From Bacteroidales bacterium (GTDB lineage Bacteria; Bacteroidota; Bacteroidia; Bacteroidales; JAIOZK01): DNA of 64,000 nucleotides. The notes under the pieces are model-generated. The model saw nothing but the letters and a program-made list of their open reading frames with translations. It was not told where the DNA came from and ran no database searches. Both the position numbers and the translations under genes were made by a program. This document shows, piece after piece, positions 53,784-62,082 of the stretch. Where the stretch lies: NCBI GenBank assembly GCA_021738625.1, contig JAIPBS010000009.1:44172-108171 (forward strand), given 5' to 3'. The first letter of the stretch is position 1; each line of letters begins with the position of its first letter.

Positions 53784-56153
53784 TTAAAATCCCACGGTTA
53801 ACCCGGCCGTAAAGTTGATACCTGCCTGCGGAAAATAACCGTTCATCTCGTATTCCTGGCTTTCATAAAAATAACGATACACCCAGGCCCAGGTTTCGTA
53901 TTCCTCGCCAAAAATATTGTTAACAGCCAGGTGCAGACTCAGTTTCCTCACCAGCTTCAGATCGAGTGCGTAATTGATCACCAGGTCGTTCACAAAATAG
54001 GGATCCAGGCTGCGTTGTTTGCTGCCGGTATTGTCGATATACTGACGGCCCACATACTTTGAGATGAACAAAAAATCCATCCCCGCCACCGGATGGAAGG
54101 TGATCCGGCTGCCGGCCACCACATCGGGTGAAAAGCTGAGGTCGGTCGTACCAATATCTTCCGTGATCTGTTCGTAGGGCGGACTCCAGTTGTCAAAAAA
54201 AGCCGTAAAATCTATGATCTTGTTCCGGCTGAAAGTAGCATTTACATCCCAGTTCATCTTACTGAATATTTTCATACCGGCTGCCAGCTCAATGCCGGCG
54301 CGATAGCTTTCAGGGACATTGGTCATGATGGCGGCGCCCACATCGTTGATCTCGCCCGTGAGCACCAGCTGATCTTTGTAATCCATGTAAAATAAATTGG
54401 CCTCCAGACCGAAAGCAGGCCTCGACAGTTTATACCCCAGCTCATAATCAATCAATCGCTCGGCTTCCGGCTGATAACCTTCGTAGGCGTCCCGGTAATT
54501 GCTGCGGTTGGGTTCCCGGTTCGAAACCGCTATGGAGAAATAAGCGCTGTTATTTTCATTGAAATCATAAAACAATCCGCCTTTGGGATTGAAGAAATTG
54601 AATTCGTGCTGCTGGGTGATATTTCTCAAATCATCATGTATTCCGTCGATATCATAGCTGACCCGGCGGTATTGCAGGTCGCCGTATAGATTCAGATTAT
54701 TGGTGATCTGATAATTGACTTTTCCGAAAACATTCAAACCGATCTTGTCGCCGGTGTTTTCATACCAGCGGTATCCCTTGTCCATGTTGGAAGCAAATTG
54801 CGCCCAGATCACCTCCCCGAAATGATCGCCGGTGTATTGATTGTAAGCGCCGCCCAGGGTTGTTCTCAACTTGTTCTTGTTGTATTTAAGCGACCAGGTA
54901 ACACCGTAATAATCGTTGTCGAGCCACTTTTGCCGGATCAAATCTGTTGAAGTGATCAGGCTGTCGCCGATCTCGATATCAGGCAAAACATAATCTTCAA
55001 AATCCTGATCATTTTTATATTGTTCATAATACCCTTCTCCATGGATCAAAAACAGGGAGGTATTCAGGTAGAGGTTTTTATTGAACTGATGGGTGAAATG
55101 CAACTGATAATGATCCTGTTGGTAGTTATCGGTTTCGTTTTCATAAGTATAGGGATTATAGGTTCTGTTGGTTTCCAGCGAATCCTTCGGCACCCCGCTC
55201 CAGGCCTGGTAAGTCCTTTCCTTGCCTGAGAACATAACATATTTGATCATACTTTTCTTTCCATAATATCCTCCCGAAAAATAAAAGGATTTCAGATCGG
55301 AGAAAGCCCTGTCGATATATCCGTCGGTATTGATCTTTGACAAGCGTCCGTCAAAGCTCCATTTTCCGTCGATCAGGCCGGTGCCGAAAACCGCATTGTT
55401 TTTAAAGGTATTGAACGAGCCTGCCATGCTGTTGATCTGTGCATAAGGCTCGTCGCGCAGCTGGGTGGTTTGTATGTTGATGCTGGCCCCGAAGGCAGAA
55501 GCGCCGTTGGTGGAAGTTCCCACGCCGCGCTGGATCTGTATTTGATCAATGGAAGAAGACAGGTCGGGGGTGTTCACCCAGAAAACCCCCTGCGATTCGG
55601 GATCGTTCAACGGGATGCCGTTGATGGTCACGTTGATGCGGGTGATGTCCGTTCCGCGAATGCGGATGCCGGTATATCCCACACCGGCGCCGGCATCGGA
55701 AGAAACCACTACAGAAGGGCTGTTCTCGATCAGATAAGGCAGATCCTGCCCGAAGTTTATCTCTTCGATTTCTTCTTTGGTAAGGTTGTCGTAAGTTGTG
55801 GGGGATTTCCTGTCGGCACGCACGGCCGTGATGATCACCTCGTCTTCCATGATGGGTTTCATTTCCATGTGAAAATCAAGGGTAATGTCGCGGTTCAGAT
55901 CAACACTTTTGGTAAGTGTTTCATGACCGATATAAGTCACCCTGATGTTGTATTCCCCTTCCGGGATGTTTTTGAAGACGTAATTGCCGTCATTATCGCT
56001 GACAGTCGTTTTGTACGTTTCAAGCAAAAACACATGAGCCCCGATCAGAGGATCGTTGTTCTCATCCGTGATCTTTCCCTGCACGGAATACTGCGAAAAA
56101 ACCTGCAAGCTGAATAAGCAGGACAAAGCGGTTAGTAAAAATAGTTTTTTCAT
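53784..56153 (-). CDS. TonB-dependent receptor, probably thiamine-related
   Basis: 789-residue outer-membrane receptor. Signal peptide (ends LQVFS), carboxypeptidase-like regulatory domain (about 22-105, SVQGKITDENNDPLIGAHVF), plug (about 120-225, VRADRKSPTTYDNLTKEEIE, IRIRGTDITRINVTINGIPLNDPESQGV), and a barrel ending FTAGLTVGF. It uses TonB energy to import a ligand. Its leader contains a TPP riboswitch, so the ligand is most likely thiamine, thiamine phosphate or a precursor, as in other Bacteroidota. No thiamine kinase or inner-membrane carrier is adjacent. Confidence 0.92.
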   Translation of the reverse strand: MKKLFLLTALSCLFSLQVFSQYSVQGKITDENNDPLIGAHVFLLETYKTTVSDNDGNYVFKNIPEGEYNIRVTYIGHETLTKSVDLNRDITLDFHMEMKPIMEDEVIITAVRADRKSPTTYDNLTKEEIEEINFGQDLPYLIENSPSVVVSSDAGAGVGYTGIRIRGTDITRINVTINGIPLNDPESQGVFWVNTPDLSSSIDQIQIQRGVGTSTNGASAFGASINIQTTQLRDEPYAQINSMAGSFNTFKNNAVFGTGLIDGKWSFDGRLSKINTDGYIDRAFSDLKSFYFSGGYYGKKSMIKYVMFSGKERTYQAWSGVPKDSLETNRTYNPYTYENETDNYQQDHYQLHFTHQFNKNLYLNTSLFLIHGEGYYEQYKNDQDFEDYVLPDIEIGDSLITSTDLIRQKWLDNDYYGVTWSLKYNKNKLRTTLGGAYNQYTGDHFGEVIWAQFASNMDKGYRWYENTGDKIGLNVFGKVNYQITNNLNLYGDLQYRRVSYDIDGIHDDLRNITQQHEFNFFNPKGGLFYDFNENNSAYFSIAVSNREPNRSNYRDAYEGYQPEAERLIDYELGYKLSRPAFGLEANLFYMDYKDQLVLTGEINDVGAAIMTNVPESYRAGIELAAGMKIFSKMNWDVNATFSRNKIIDFTAFFDNWSPPYEQITEDIGTTDLSFSPDVVAGSRITFHPVAGMDFLFISKYVGRQYIDNTGSKQRSLDPYFVNDLVINYALDLKLVRKLSLHLAVNNIFGEEYETWAWVYRYFYESQEYEMNGYFPQAGINFTAGLTVGF

Positions 56154-56182
56154 GGTCTTTTACCTTTTTGTTATTCAATATT

Positions 56183-56290
56183 TTATACCGATCCGGAACA
56201 GGTTTGCAATGATTGACCTCCTGCTCCAATCGGTATAACTGAATCTAACAGAAAAATGCTTTGCATTTTTAATAAGATTCAGTATAAAAG
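56183..56290 (-). repeat. Nested inverted repeats in the TonB receptor leader
   Basis: A perfect 10-bp pair TTATACCGAT (56183-56192)/ATCGGTATAA (56229-56238), and, nearer the riboswitch, ACTGAATCT/AGATTCAGT around a second small hairpin AAAAATGC-AAA-GCATTTTT (minus-strand reading). The minus transcript would pass through them between riboswitch and start codon; the inner one ends in five Us and could be a weak terminator. Confidence 0.5.
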
Positions 56291-56326
56291 ACCAATAGAG
56301 GAATTTTTAAAAACGACGATTTAAAT

Positions 56327-56426
56327 CACTCTCCCTCCGCCGGCATTACCCGGATCAGGTTCGAGGGTTTGATCTCAGCCCGTTTCATAAGCCTTCATCG
56401 CCAAGGCTTTTGGGCACCCCTATTGG
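56327..56426 (-). promoter_or_regulatory. TPP riboswitch (THI element)
   Basis: Read on the minus strand the leader gives GGGGTGCCC, then GGGCTGAGATCAAACCC, then ACCTGATCCGGGTAATGCC and GGCGGAGGGA. These are the conserved P2/P4 core blocks of the thiamine pyrophosphate aptamer (CUGAGA, ACCUGAU, GGGUAAUGCC, GGAGGGA). A reverse-strand -7 element TAACTTTG (56437-56444 on plus) would start transcription within a few bases of the aptamer's 5' end. Ten bases downstream of it, CCTCTATTGG can pair fully with the 5' strand CCAATAGGGG, a likely switching arm. It controls the TonB receptor. Confidence 0.93.
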
Positions 56427-56441
56427 AATATCGCCACAAAG

Positions 56442-57116
56442 TTAAGAAATAATTTTTGTAAGCTCGAAAAAGCGGGGATTAAATTTGTAATCAAGTACTG
56501 CTTTTGCTAAATCAAAAACCGGCCGACTGCTCTTATCAATAATCTGCGAATCGGATGTGGTAAGATATCCGTCACGAACGCGCTGCAGGATATCGTCGGA
56601 ATAAGGAAATCTGTTCGCCTTTCCTTTCAAACTTAAAACTTCCAGTTTTTCAGAGATCAACCGGTAAATCATTCCACTTTCATGCATGGGTTCATCGATA
56701 TAAAAATTCAGATACCCCGGATCATTCGCCTTCAGAAAATCAAACAACGCCTCCAGGGCCTGTTTCAGCCTGCCGGACTGTATGCTCTTGCCATGCCATT
56801 CGGAAGCATCCCGCAACAAACCATCGGTAGAAAGGAATATGGGCTTTCCCTCAAGATAACTGATGATGGTGAGCAAGGCATTGAAGGAATCGATATGCAA
56901 AGGCCGCTTGTGGAGATCACGATCAGAAATTAGCTTCTTTTTTCTTTTATCATTTAAAGATCTTGCATGAACACCCCGGAAAAGCATGCTACGCTCGCTA
57001 CCGGACAAGCCGTAGCGGTCGCCAACGAATTTCACCGACCCCCTGTCGGGATAAGCTTTATTCATCAGGCAAAAATAATCCTGAACGGCTGCTTTAAAAT
57101 CCTTGCTGATGATCAC
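56442..57116 (-). CDS. DUF434 domain-containing protein
   Basis: 224-residue cytoplasmic protein. The N-terminal VQDYFCLMNKAYPDRGSVKF, DRYGLSGSERSMLFRGVH is the DUF434 core and LEGKPIFLSTDGLLRDAS is a conserved strand-loop of the associated C-terminal domain. Members are found in archaea and scattered bacteria; no activity is established, although acidic residues around STDGLLRDAS could bind a metal. It is divergent from aroQ by 32 bp and its end overlaps the -7 element of the riboswitch promoter. Confidence 0.8.
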   Translation of the reverse strand: MIISKDFKAAVQDYFCLMNKAYPDRGSVKFVGDRYGLSGSERSMLFRGVHARSLNDKRKKKLISDRDLHKRPLHIDSFNALLTIISYLEGKPIFLSTDGLLRDASEWHGKSIQSGRLKQALEALFDFLKANDPGYLNFYIDEPMHESGMIYRLISEKLEVLSLKGKANRFPYSDDILQRVRDGYLTTSDSQIIDKSSRPVFDLAKAVLDYKFNPRFFELTKIIS

Positions 57117-57133
57117 AGATGACCGATTTATAT

Positions 57134-57141
57134 TAATTTTG
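57134..57141 (+). promoter_or_regulatory. aroQ -7 element
   Basis: TAATTTTG ends 7 bp before the aroQ ATG, so the transcript would be leaderless or nearly so. No clear TTG -33 element is at the expected distance. Confidence 0.4.
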
Positions 57142-57148
57142 TAAAGTT

Positions 57149-57574
57149 ATGAAAATCATGATCATCAATGGCTCCAACCTCAACCTGACCGGCAGGCGGG
57201 AACAGGGCATTTACGGCAAGATAAGTTTCCCTGATTATTTAAGGAAACTGAGGGAGCGCTATCCCGAACATCAACTCGAACATTTCCAGAGCAATATCGA
57301 AGGAGAGCTGGTGGACGCCATTCAGAAAGCAGGTTTTGTTTACGACGGGATCATTCTGAACGCCGGCGGTTACACCCACACCTCGGTTTCCATTGCCGAC
57401 GCCGTGCGCGCCGTGGAAACTCCCGTGGTGGAAGTACACATCAGCAATATCTTTTCAAGAGAAGATTACAGGCATGTATCCTACATCGCAGCCCATGCCA
57501 AAGGGCTAATAACGGGTTTCGGGATGGAATCTTACAGGCTGGCGCTGGAGAGTTTTTTGTTGGCGCAGTTGTGA
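57149..57574 (+). CDS. aroQ: Type II 3-dehydroquinate dehydratase
   Basis: 141-residue enzyme of the shikimate pathway that dehydrates 3-dehydroquinate. IINGSNLNLTGRREQGIYG carries the catalytic Arg/Tyr region, QSNIEGELVDAIQKA the next conserved loop, and NAGGYTHTSVSIADAV and VEVHISNIFSREDYRHVSY the active-site Asn, His and Arg. Length (about 140) is normal. Divergent from the DUF434 gene and followed by the repeat island. Confidence 0.96.
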   Translation: MKIMIINGSNLNLTGRREQGIYGKISFPDYLRKLRERYPEHQLEHFQSNIEGELVDAIQKAGFVYDGIILNAGGYTHTSVSIADAVRAVETPVVEVHISNIFSREDYRHVSYIAAHAKGLITGFGMESYRLALESFLLAQL

Positions 57575-57637
57575 ATGGGATTCGTTGACGCCCCCCATCA
57601 AGGAATAACATACTTCCCTCAAATAAGACATAGGGAT

Positions 57638-57876
57638 TCATCAAACAGAGTGGTAATTCTCCGGGAGATTCCTCAACCTCTCGCTGCTGTCTTTTGGGGT
57701 TCTCATCAGGCAGTAGAAAGGCAAGAGGTTTCGGAATGACAGGCTGTAATTATATTAAAAGGGGGTCTGGCAGGCGCGCGGAGCGCGCCTGCCAGACCCC
57801 TCCAAGAACAGAATGCATGTCATTCCGACTGAAACAGCCGAACGATAGCGAGGCTGCGAAAGGAGGAATCTCCCGG
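57638..57876. repeat. MITE-like palindromic element, complete copy A
   Basis: A 106-bp stretch (57638-57743) is repeated at 58128 with five differences. Inside lies a nested palindrome: outer arms CCGGGAGATTCCTC (57661-57674)/GAGGAATCTCCCGG (57863-57876), middle arms TCGGAATGACA (57731-57741)/TGTCATTCCGA (57818-57828) and a core hairpin of 18 perfect pairs, GGGGTCTGGCAGGCGCGC (57762-57779)/GCGCGCCTGCCAGACCCC (57783-57800), loop GGA. The core is far more GC-rich than its surroundings. Looks like a mobile or repeat-associated intergenic element. Confidence 0.85.
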
Positions 57877-57899
57877 CGTATTGCAGACCAGCAACCTTA

Positions 57900-58106
57900 T
57901 CACCAATACTTCACCTTCTCATTCAAAAATGCAAGACAAGGGTTTTTGCTTTGAATAAGTACATCCTTTTTCTCCCTCCTCCATTTCTTAATTTCCTTTT
58001 CATCTTCATAAACCCTTCGCCCTAATGCATTCGTGATTCCAACATAAAGCACTTTTTTGCTTCTGTTGGCCATGATGTAAACATAATAATTGTGAATGCG
58101 AGACAT
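57900..58106 (-). pseudogene. GIY-YIG nuclease with internal deletion
   Basis: 68 residues beginning MSRIHNYYVYIMANRSKKVL, with YVGITNALGRRVY, the GIY-YIG core, and then EIKKWRREKKDVLIQSKNPC, which in full-length proteins (about 90-95 residues) lies some 35 residues farther on. The joining point after RRVYE removes the middle that carries the conserved His and Tyr and the catalytic Glu region, in frame. It sits between two copies of a palindromic element and is probably inactive. It may have taken part in spread of the element. Confidence 0.75.
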
Positions 58107-58127
58107 GGATTAAAAATAAAAAATATT

Positions 58128-58318
58128 TCATCAAACAGAGTGGTAATTCGCCGGGAGATTCCTCAACCTCTCGCTGCTATCTTTTGGGGTTCTCATCAGG
58201 CAGTAGAATGGCGAGAGATTTCGGAATGACAGGGTGTGGCTATTTTGTAGAGGGGGTTCTGGGGGGCGCGCTTCGCGCGCCTCCCAGAACCCCCTAACTT
58301 TAAAACAGATTGTCATTG
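58128..58318. repeat. MITE-like palindromic element, truncated copy B
   Basis: 58128-58233 repeats 57638-57743 at about 95% identity, followed by its own GC-rich hairpin: GGGGGTTCTGGGGGGCGCGC (58252-58271) against 58275-58294, 20 pairs with one G-T, loop TTC. The core sequence differs from copy A while its palindrome is kept, which argues for selection on structure. After TGTCATT at 58311 the right half is lost, with no outer arm. Confidence 0.8.
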
Positions 58319-58498
58319 GTACCAAAATTCTTGAGTGATAGTGAAACAATGACCGGGTTTCCTGACAGCCCCGGTCGGTGGGTCAAATCTACAGCCCTTT
58401 TTATATCCAACTTTCCATGAGTCTTCTTTGGTTATCCTTTTCTTTTCAGGAGTAAAGCTCGTTTCCTGTTTTCCAAAAGGTCTGCTATAGTCCACCAT
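58313..58498 (-). CDS. Possible small protein, uncertain
   Basis: 61-codon frame beginning MVDYSRPFGKQETSFTPEKK and ending HCFTITQEFWYQ. No signal peptide, membrane helix or recognised family; its last six bases touch the truncated end of repeat B. It may be a real small protein or a relic of a gene interrupted by the repeat. Only the open frame supports it. Confidence 0.25.
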   Translation of the reverse strand: MVDYSRPFGKQETSFTPEKKRITKEDSWKVGYKKGCRFDPPTGAVRKPGHCFTITQEFWYQ

Positions 58499-58570
58499 CT
58501 TGTTTATAGTTCGATTAATCAGTTATTGGTACAATGCGTCTTTGTGCCCTGATCAATCTTCTGTGCGCAC

Positions 58571-60970
58571 CTAATCCTTAACGCAACGAACTGAAAAACC
58601 CCAGTCCTGAACTTTGTAGCGACGGAGTACTTCATCGTAGTTATACCACAGGCGCCAGTGCCAGGCGGCAGAGGTTCCATATCCAGTAGAGGACCAAAAG
58701 CGGGCGTCCTCCTCTAGGTTGACGAAACCACCATTGTATTCGTGGCGCCAACCGCCCGGAAGGGCCGCGAAGCCATAGGCGTCAGAGCCGTTTCCGTTTG
58801 AGTACCAGCCACTTGTGCTTTTTATTTTGTATCCTGCATCGGTTCCGATCCAATCTTTCTCATCACAATTCACCGTGGGGTCAATGTAAGTTGTTAGAGT
58901 ACACCATTCATCATCACCCGGCAAATGCCAGCCATCAGGGCAAATACCCTGGACTCCTTGCTGGGTTGCATACTGCATCATTTCATTCCATTGATATAAA
59001 CCACCATATTCATCACAATTTGCAGGATCGTTATCAAGGCAATATTTTTCAATTGTTCCATTATCTTCCATTTCTTCACTTCCATCAATTCTTATACCTA
59101 TGTTAAGGTTTTCTGCCATCCAGCATTGGTCGCCAATTTCAACAAGATCGTAGGTTTGGCCACCGTAAGTTAGGGTGGTTTGGCCATCGCAACCGTTGCC
59201 GCCACCATTGTCAACCGTTACAGTTTGTGTTGCATAATCTGTTAACCCTTCGGTGTCTTTTACTTCCATTTTTGCCGTGTAAGTTCCTTCAGTGCTGTAC
59301 TGGTGGTTTTCGGTTTTGTCGTAATCCCAGCCGGTGTCCCAGGTTCCGTTTCCGTCAAAATCCCAACGTACTTGCAATTGGCTTGTGGGGTCTTCGTTGT
59401 CGTAGCTGTCCGAGCCGTCAAATTCAAATATTGTGGAGGTTGAGCCGGAGGAGGGGGAAACGGAGAAAATGGCTGTGGGAGGGGTGTTTGAGCCACCTGA
59501 TACGGTAACCGTTTGTGTTGTTTGATCGGTCAATCCTTCCGTATCTTTTACTTCCATTTTTGCCGTGTAAGTTCCTTCGGCGCTGTATTGGTGGTTTTCG
59601 GTTTTGTCGTAATCCCATCCAGTGTCCCAGCTTCCATCGCCATCAAAATCCCAGCGTACTTCAAGCTGGCTGACAGGGTCTTCATTGTCGGTACTGCCGG
59701 AGGCATCGAAGGTAAAGATGGTGCCTGTGGTGCCGTTAGTCGGCGAAACGGTGAATGAAGCCGTCGGTGCTGTGTTTGCAGGATTGCCTGCATCCGCTAC
59801 TAACACTTCAAACCCGAGGTCATTAAAATCCCATTCATGATCATAAATATCTCTTGAAAGAATAGATACGTTAATGCCCACTCCAAAACCGGCACCGGCA
59901 TATATTGACCACCAGGGATCAGCATTAATATCAGCTTCAAGCCGGCTATATAATTCGCCATATAGCCTTGGTGAAACCGTGCCATATATTCTCACGCTCA
60001 ATTCTGGTTTTAAATATACCTTGGCTTGTGCTGTAGCTTCAAGCTGGGGTGGAGTGAAAGTAAAAGATTTATTCAAGTCTGAATACAAGCTCCACTCCTC
60101 CCCGTTATAAATCACCCCGGTTTCGTAAAAGAGTTGCTGATTTAGTTCACTTGAAATAAAAGATTCAATCTCATAATTAATGCCTGCTTTTAGTTCAATA
60201 ACAGGTGTTAAAACAACTGGTAGTGCTGCAGGAGGAACCCCTACAAAAACAATTATCGGGTTAAAATAGACTCCAACAAGTGTTACTTCATGCGTGTCCT
60301 CCAATTCTTCAACATTAATATCAACTGCCAAATCAAGTTGTTCGTCCACTCCCGCTCCAAATTTTAGGTATTTGAGAGAAAACCATTTTTTGTCATAATC
60401 CATGGACAGGGTAGGGACCATCTGAAAATTCCCGGTTAAATGAATTTTATGGTCCGGATCAAGATAGGTATTAATATCATAATTAAGGTCCTGCTCCTCT
60501 TTAGACTTAACGTGAGCAGTATCCACTTTTATTCCTTTTTGGTAATATACTACCTTTTGGATTTTATTCTGGGTTAGTTGTTCTTCAATGGAAAAGCTTC
60601 CATTTTCAATGACTTCATCAAGGCTGGCAAACTCAGTCACCACGGTGACTTCACCGCTTGAAACGGTAACATCAGTAACACGGCGCAAATAACCCTCACC
60701 TACACTGGAAACAATTATATCGCCGCTCTCTATTTCGTTGGTGTTTTGAATATCACTATTAAATGTAAACGTATAGTTGACAGTATCCACCTCCAAAATC
60801 GTGTTGTCCCAATCTGAGGGTTGAATTATCTCCGCCCTGTTATTTATTCCATTTGTGATTTCGAGTTCCCGCTTCTCTTCCTCCGGATGCCATTGCTCAC
60901 AACTATAAAAACTAAAAATCATCAATAATGAAGCAAGAAGGGGAAATGATATCTTTTTAAAAGTTTTCAT
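58571..60970 (-). CDS. Lipoprotein with two PKD domains and a FISUMP domain
   Basis: 799-residue surface lipoprotein. Lipobox FYSC near residue 24. Residues 30-395 form an unfamiliar beta-rich region. Two PKD domains follow (about 397-490 and 493-585), nearly identical in protein and DNA with a period of 288 bp (96 codons): each has the VRWDFDGxGxWDTGWDYDK and EGTYTAKMEVKDTEGL blocks. The last 205 residues match the Fibrobacter succinogenes major paralogous (FISUMP) domain (VEIGDQCWMAENLNIG, GWHLPGDDEW, ARFWSSTGYG, FSVRCVKD). No type IX sorting tail is seen. Likely an adhesin or glycan-binding protein; ligand unknown. Confidence 0.88.
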   Translation of the reverse strand: MKTFKKISFPLLASLLMIFSFYSCEQWHPEEEKRELEITNGINNRAEIIQPSDWDNTILEVDTVNYTFTFNSDIQNTNEIESGDIIVSSVGEGYLRRVTDVTVSSGEVTVVTEFASLDEVIENGSFSIEEQLTQNKIQKVVYYQKGIKVDTAHVKSKEEQDLNYDINTYLDPDHKIHLTGNFQMVPTLSMDYDKKWFSLKYLKFGAGVDEQLDLAVDINVEELEDTHEVTLVGVYFNPIIVFVGVPPAALPVVLTPVIELKAGINYEIESFISSELNQQLFYETGVIYNGEEWSLYSDLNKSFTFTPPQLEATAQAKVYLKPELSVRIYGTVSPRLYGELYSRLEADINADPWWSIYAGAGFGVGINVSILSRDIYDHEWDFNDLGFEVLVADAGNPANTAPTASFTVSPTNGTTGTIFTFDASGSTDNEDPVSQLEVRWDFDGDGSWDTGWDYDKTENHQYSAEGTYTAKMEVKDTEGLTDQTTQTVTVSGGSNTPPTAIFSVSPSSGSTSTIFEFDGSDSYDNEDPTSQLQVRWDFDGNGTWDTGWDYDKTENHQYSTEGTYTAKMEVKDTEGLTDYATQTVTVDNGGGNGCDGQTTLTYGGQTYDLVEIGDQCWMAENLNIGIRIDGSEEMEDNGTIEKYCLDNDPANCDEYGGLYQWNEMMQYATQQGVQGICPDGWHLPGDDEWCTLTTYIDPTVNCDEKDWIGTDAGYKIKSTSGWYSNGNGSDAYGFAALPGGWRHEYNGGFVNLEEDARFWSSTGYGTSAAWHWRLWYNYDEVLRRYKVQDWGFSVRCVKD

Positions 60971-60975
60971 CGCGA

Positions 60976-61338
60976 CTATTTTAAGATAATGGTTACTTGA
61001 ACTAATTTATTTACTTCGAGAGGTTGCTTTAAATGAGAACCTGTCTCAATATTGTTTAATGTGTCCTTTTCGGCTAAAATATAGTAATCAAGCTCTTCTA
61101 AATAATTGAAATAAACAAAGTTATTGATGTCTGAATTTTCCTTTTTCACCCAATCAGTTTGGCTTACCCATTTTTCCTTGCTATTAAACAATTTGACCGT
61201 TACAAAGTCTATGGGCTTTCCTTCGGCATCGGTTATTGATACTCTGAGTTGTGGAAGCGTGTCTTCAAACATGATCTTTTTACATGAGGGAAACATGAAA
61301 AAAATGATGATGATGCAGATCAAGGTTTTGTTTTTCAT
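60976..61338 (-). CDS. Small hypothetical lipoprotein
   Basis: 120-residue protein with lipobox FPSC (residues 16-19) and a beta-sandwich-like domain beginning LRVSITDAEGKPIDFVTVKL, like the carboxypeptidase-regulatory or Ig-type small domains of Bacteroidota secreted proteins. It lies 5 bp upstream of the PKD lipoprotein, in the same orientation, so it probably shares its transcript. No function is recognised. Confidence 0.7.
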   Translation of the reverse strand: MKNKTLICIIIIFFMFPSCKKIMFEDTLPQLRVSITDAEGKPIDFVTVKLFNSKEKWVSQTDWVKKENSDINNFVYFNYLEELDYYILAEKDTLNNIETGSHLKQPLEVNKLVQVTIILK

Positions 61339-61380
61339 TTTTTTTACAGTTTAGTGTTCTTGATTCGTATATTTATTTAA

Positions 61381-62073
61381 TTAAAATATGAATACGAACA
61401 ATCCCCATGTAAGAGCACCTAATACATAATGCCCCCAGACTTTATTTCTTTTTTTTCTGTGCGCTTCATCTTGATAGCAATTGAAATATGCAGGGTTACT
61501 AATGAGATTATAATTGGTAATACCAAGATTGTGACGCTTAGGTGGGGTGGAGGCACATGAAATAGCAGGTATTAACCCAAAAACAGGCCCAGTCACGAGG
61601 GCCGTAATAGCTGTCCAACCGGCCCCGCTATTTTTACCCCTGTATAGGAATGTAGCGTCGTTCATGCCCCTTACACACATATTACTATTCTGAGGACTTT
61701 GAACAAAAGAGGGTTGAGCAGGCTCCTTATTGGCATTAATAACCTCCCTGACACCTTCTGCAATCTCCTCATAGTCTTTCTCTTCCTCTCTTTCATTTTT
61801 TTCAACTTCTTGATTCTGTTTCTTTTCTTGTCTTTCCTGATGCAACAAATCTTTTGTCCCGTTCTCATAGCGAATCATGAATATCTCTGATTTTTTCATG
61901 ATGTAAACAGGGCCATTAGGGTTATTAAATTTCTTATACTTAATATTTTCTGTACCTACCTCAATGATTAGTGATTCTATATCTTTACCATCATTTCTAA
62001 ATATTATGTCTTGCGACCATAGTAGGCAAGGAAATAAAAATGCGACTAGAGTTGTTAATAATAATTTTTTCAT
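61381..62073 (-). CDS. Hypothetical secreted/membrane protein
   Basis: 230 residues with a signal peptide (MKKLLLTTLVAFLFPCLLWS, then Q), a small beta domain (DIIFRNDGKDIESLIIEVGTE...IKYKKF, then VYIMKKSEIFMIRYENGTKD), a charged coiled region rich in Glu/Lys/Arg, and one or two hydrophobic C-terminal segments. The first beta domain resembles that of the next protein upstream (62083-62736), so they may be related. No known family. Confidence 0.65.
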   Translation of the reverse strand: MKKLLLTTLVAFLFPCLLWSQDIIFRNDGKDIESLIIEVGTENIKYKKFNNPNGPVYIMKKSEIFMIRYENGTKDLLHQERQEKKQNQEVEKNEREEEKDYEEIAEGVREVINANKEPAQPSFVQSPQNSNMCVRGMNDATFLYRGKNSGAGWTAITALVTGPVFGLIPAISCASTPPKRHNLGITNYNLISNPAYFNCYQDEAHRKKRNKVWGHYVLGALTWGLFVFIF

Positions 62074-62082
62074 GGTATTATT

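Noticed and set aside
55470..56117. 215-codon plus-strand frame opposite the TonB receptor plug
   Set aside because: Antisense shadow of a conserved receptor domain.
58800..60120. Several plus-strand frames across the PKD/FISUMP gene
   Set aside because: They repeat with the 288-bp DNA period of the real gene, so are shadows.
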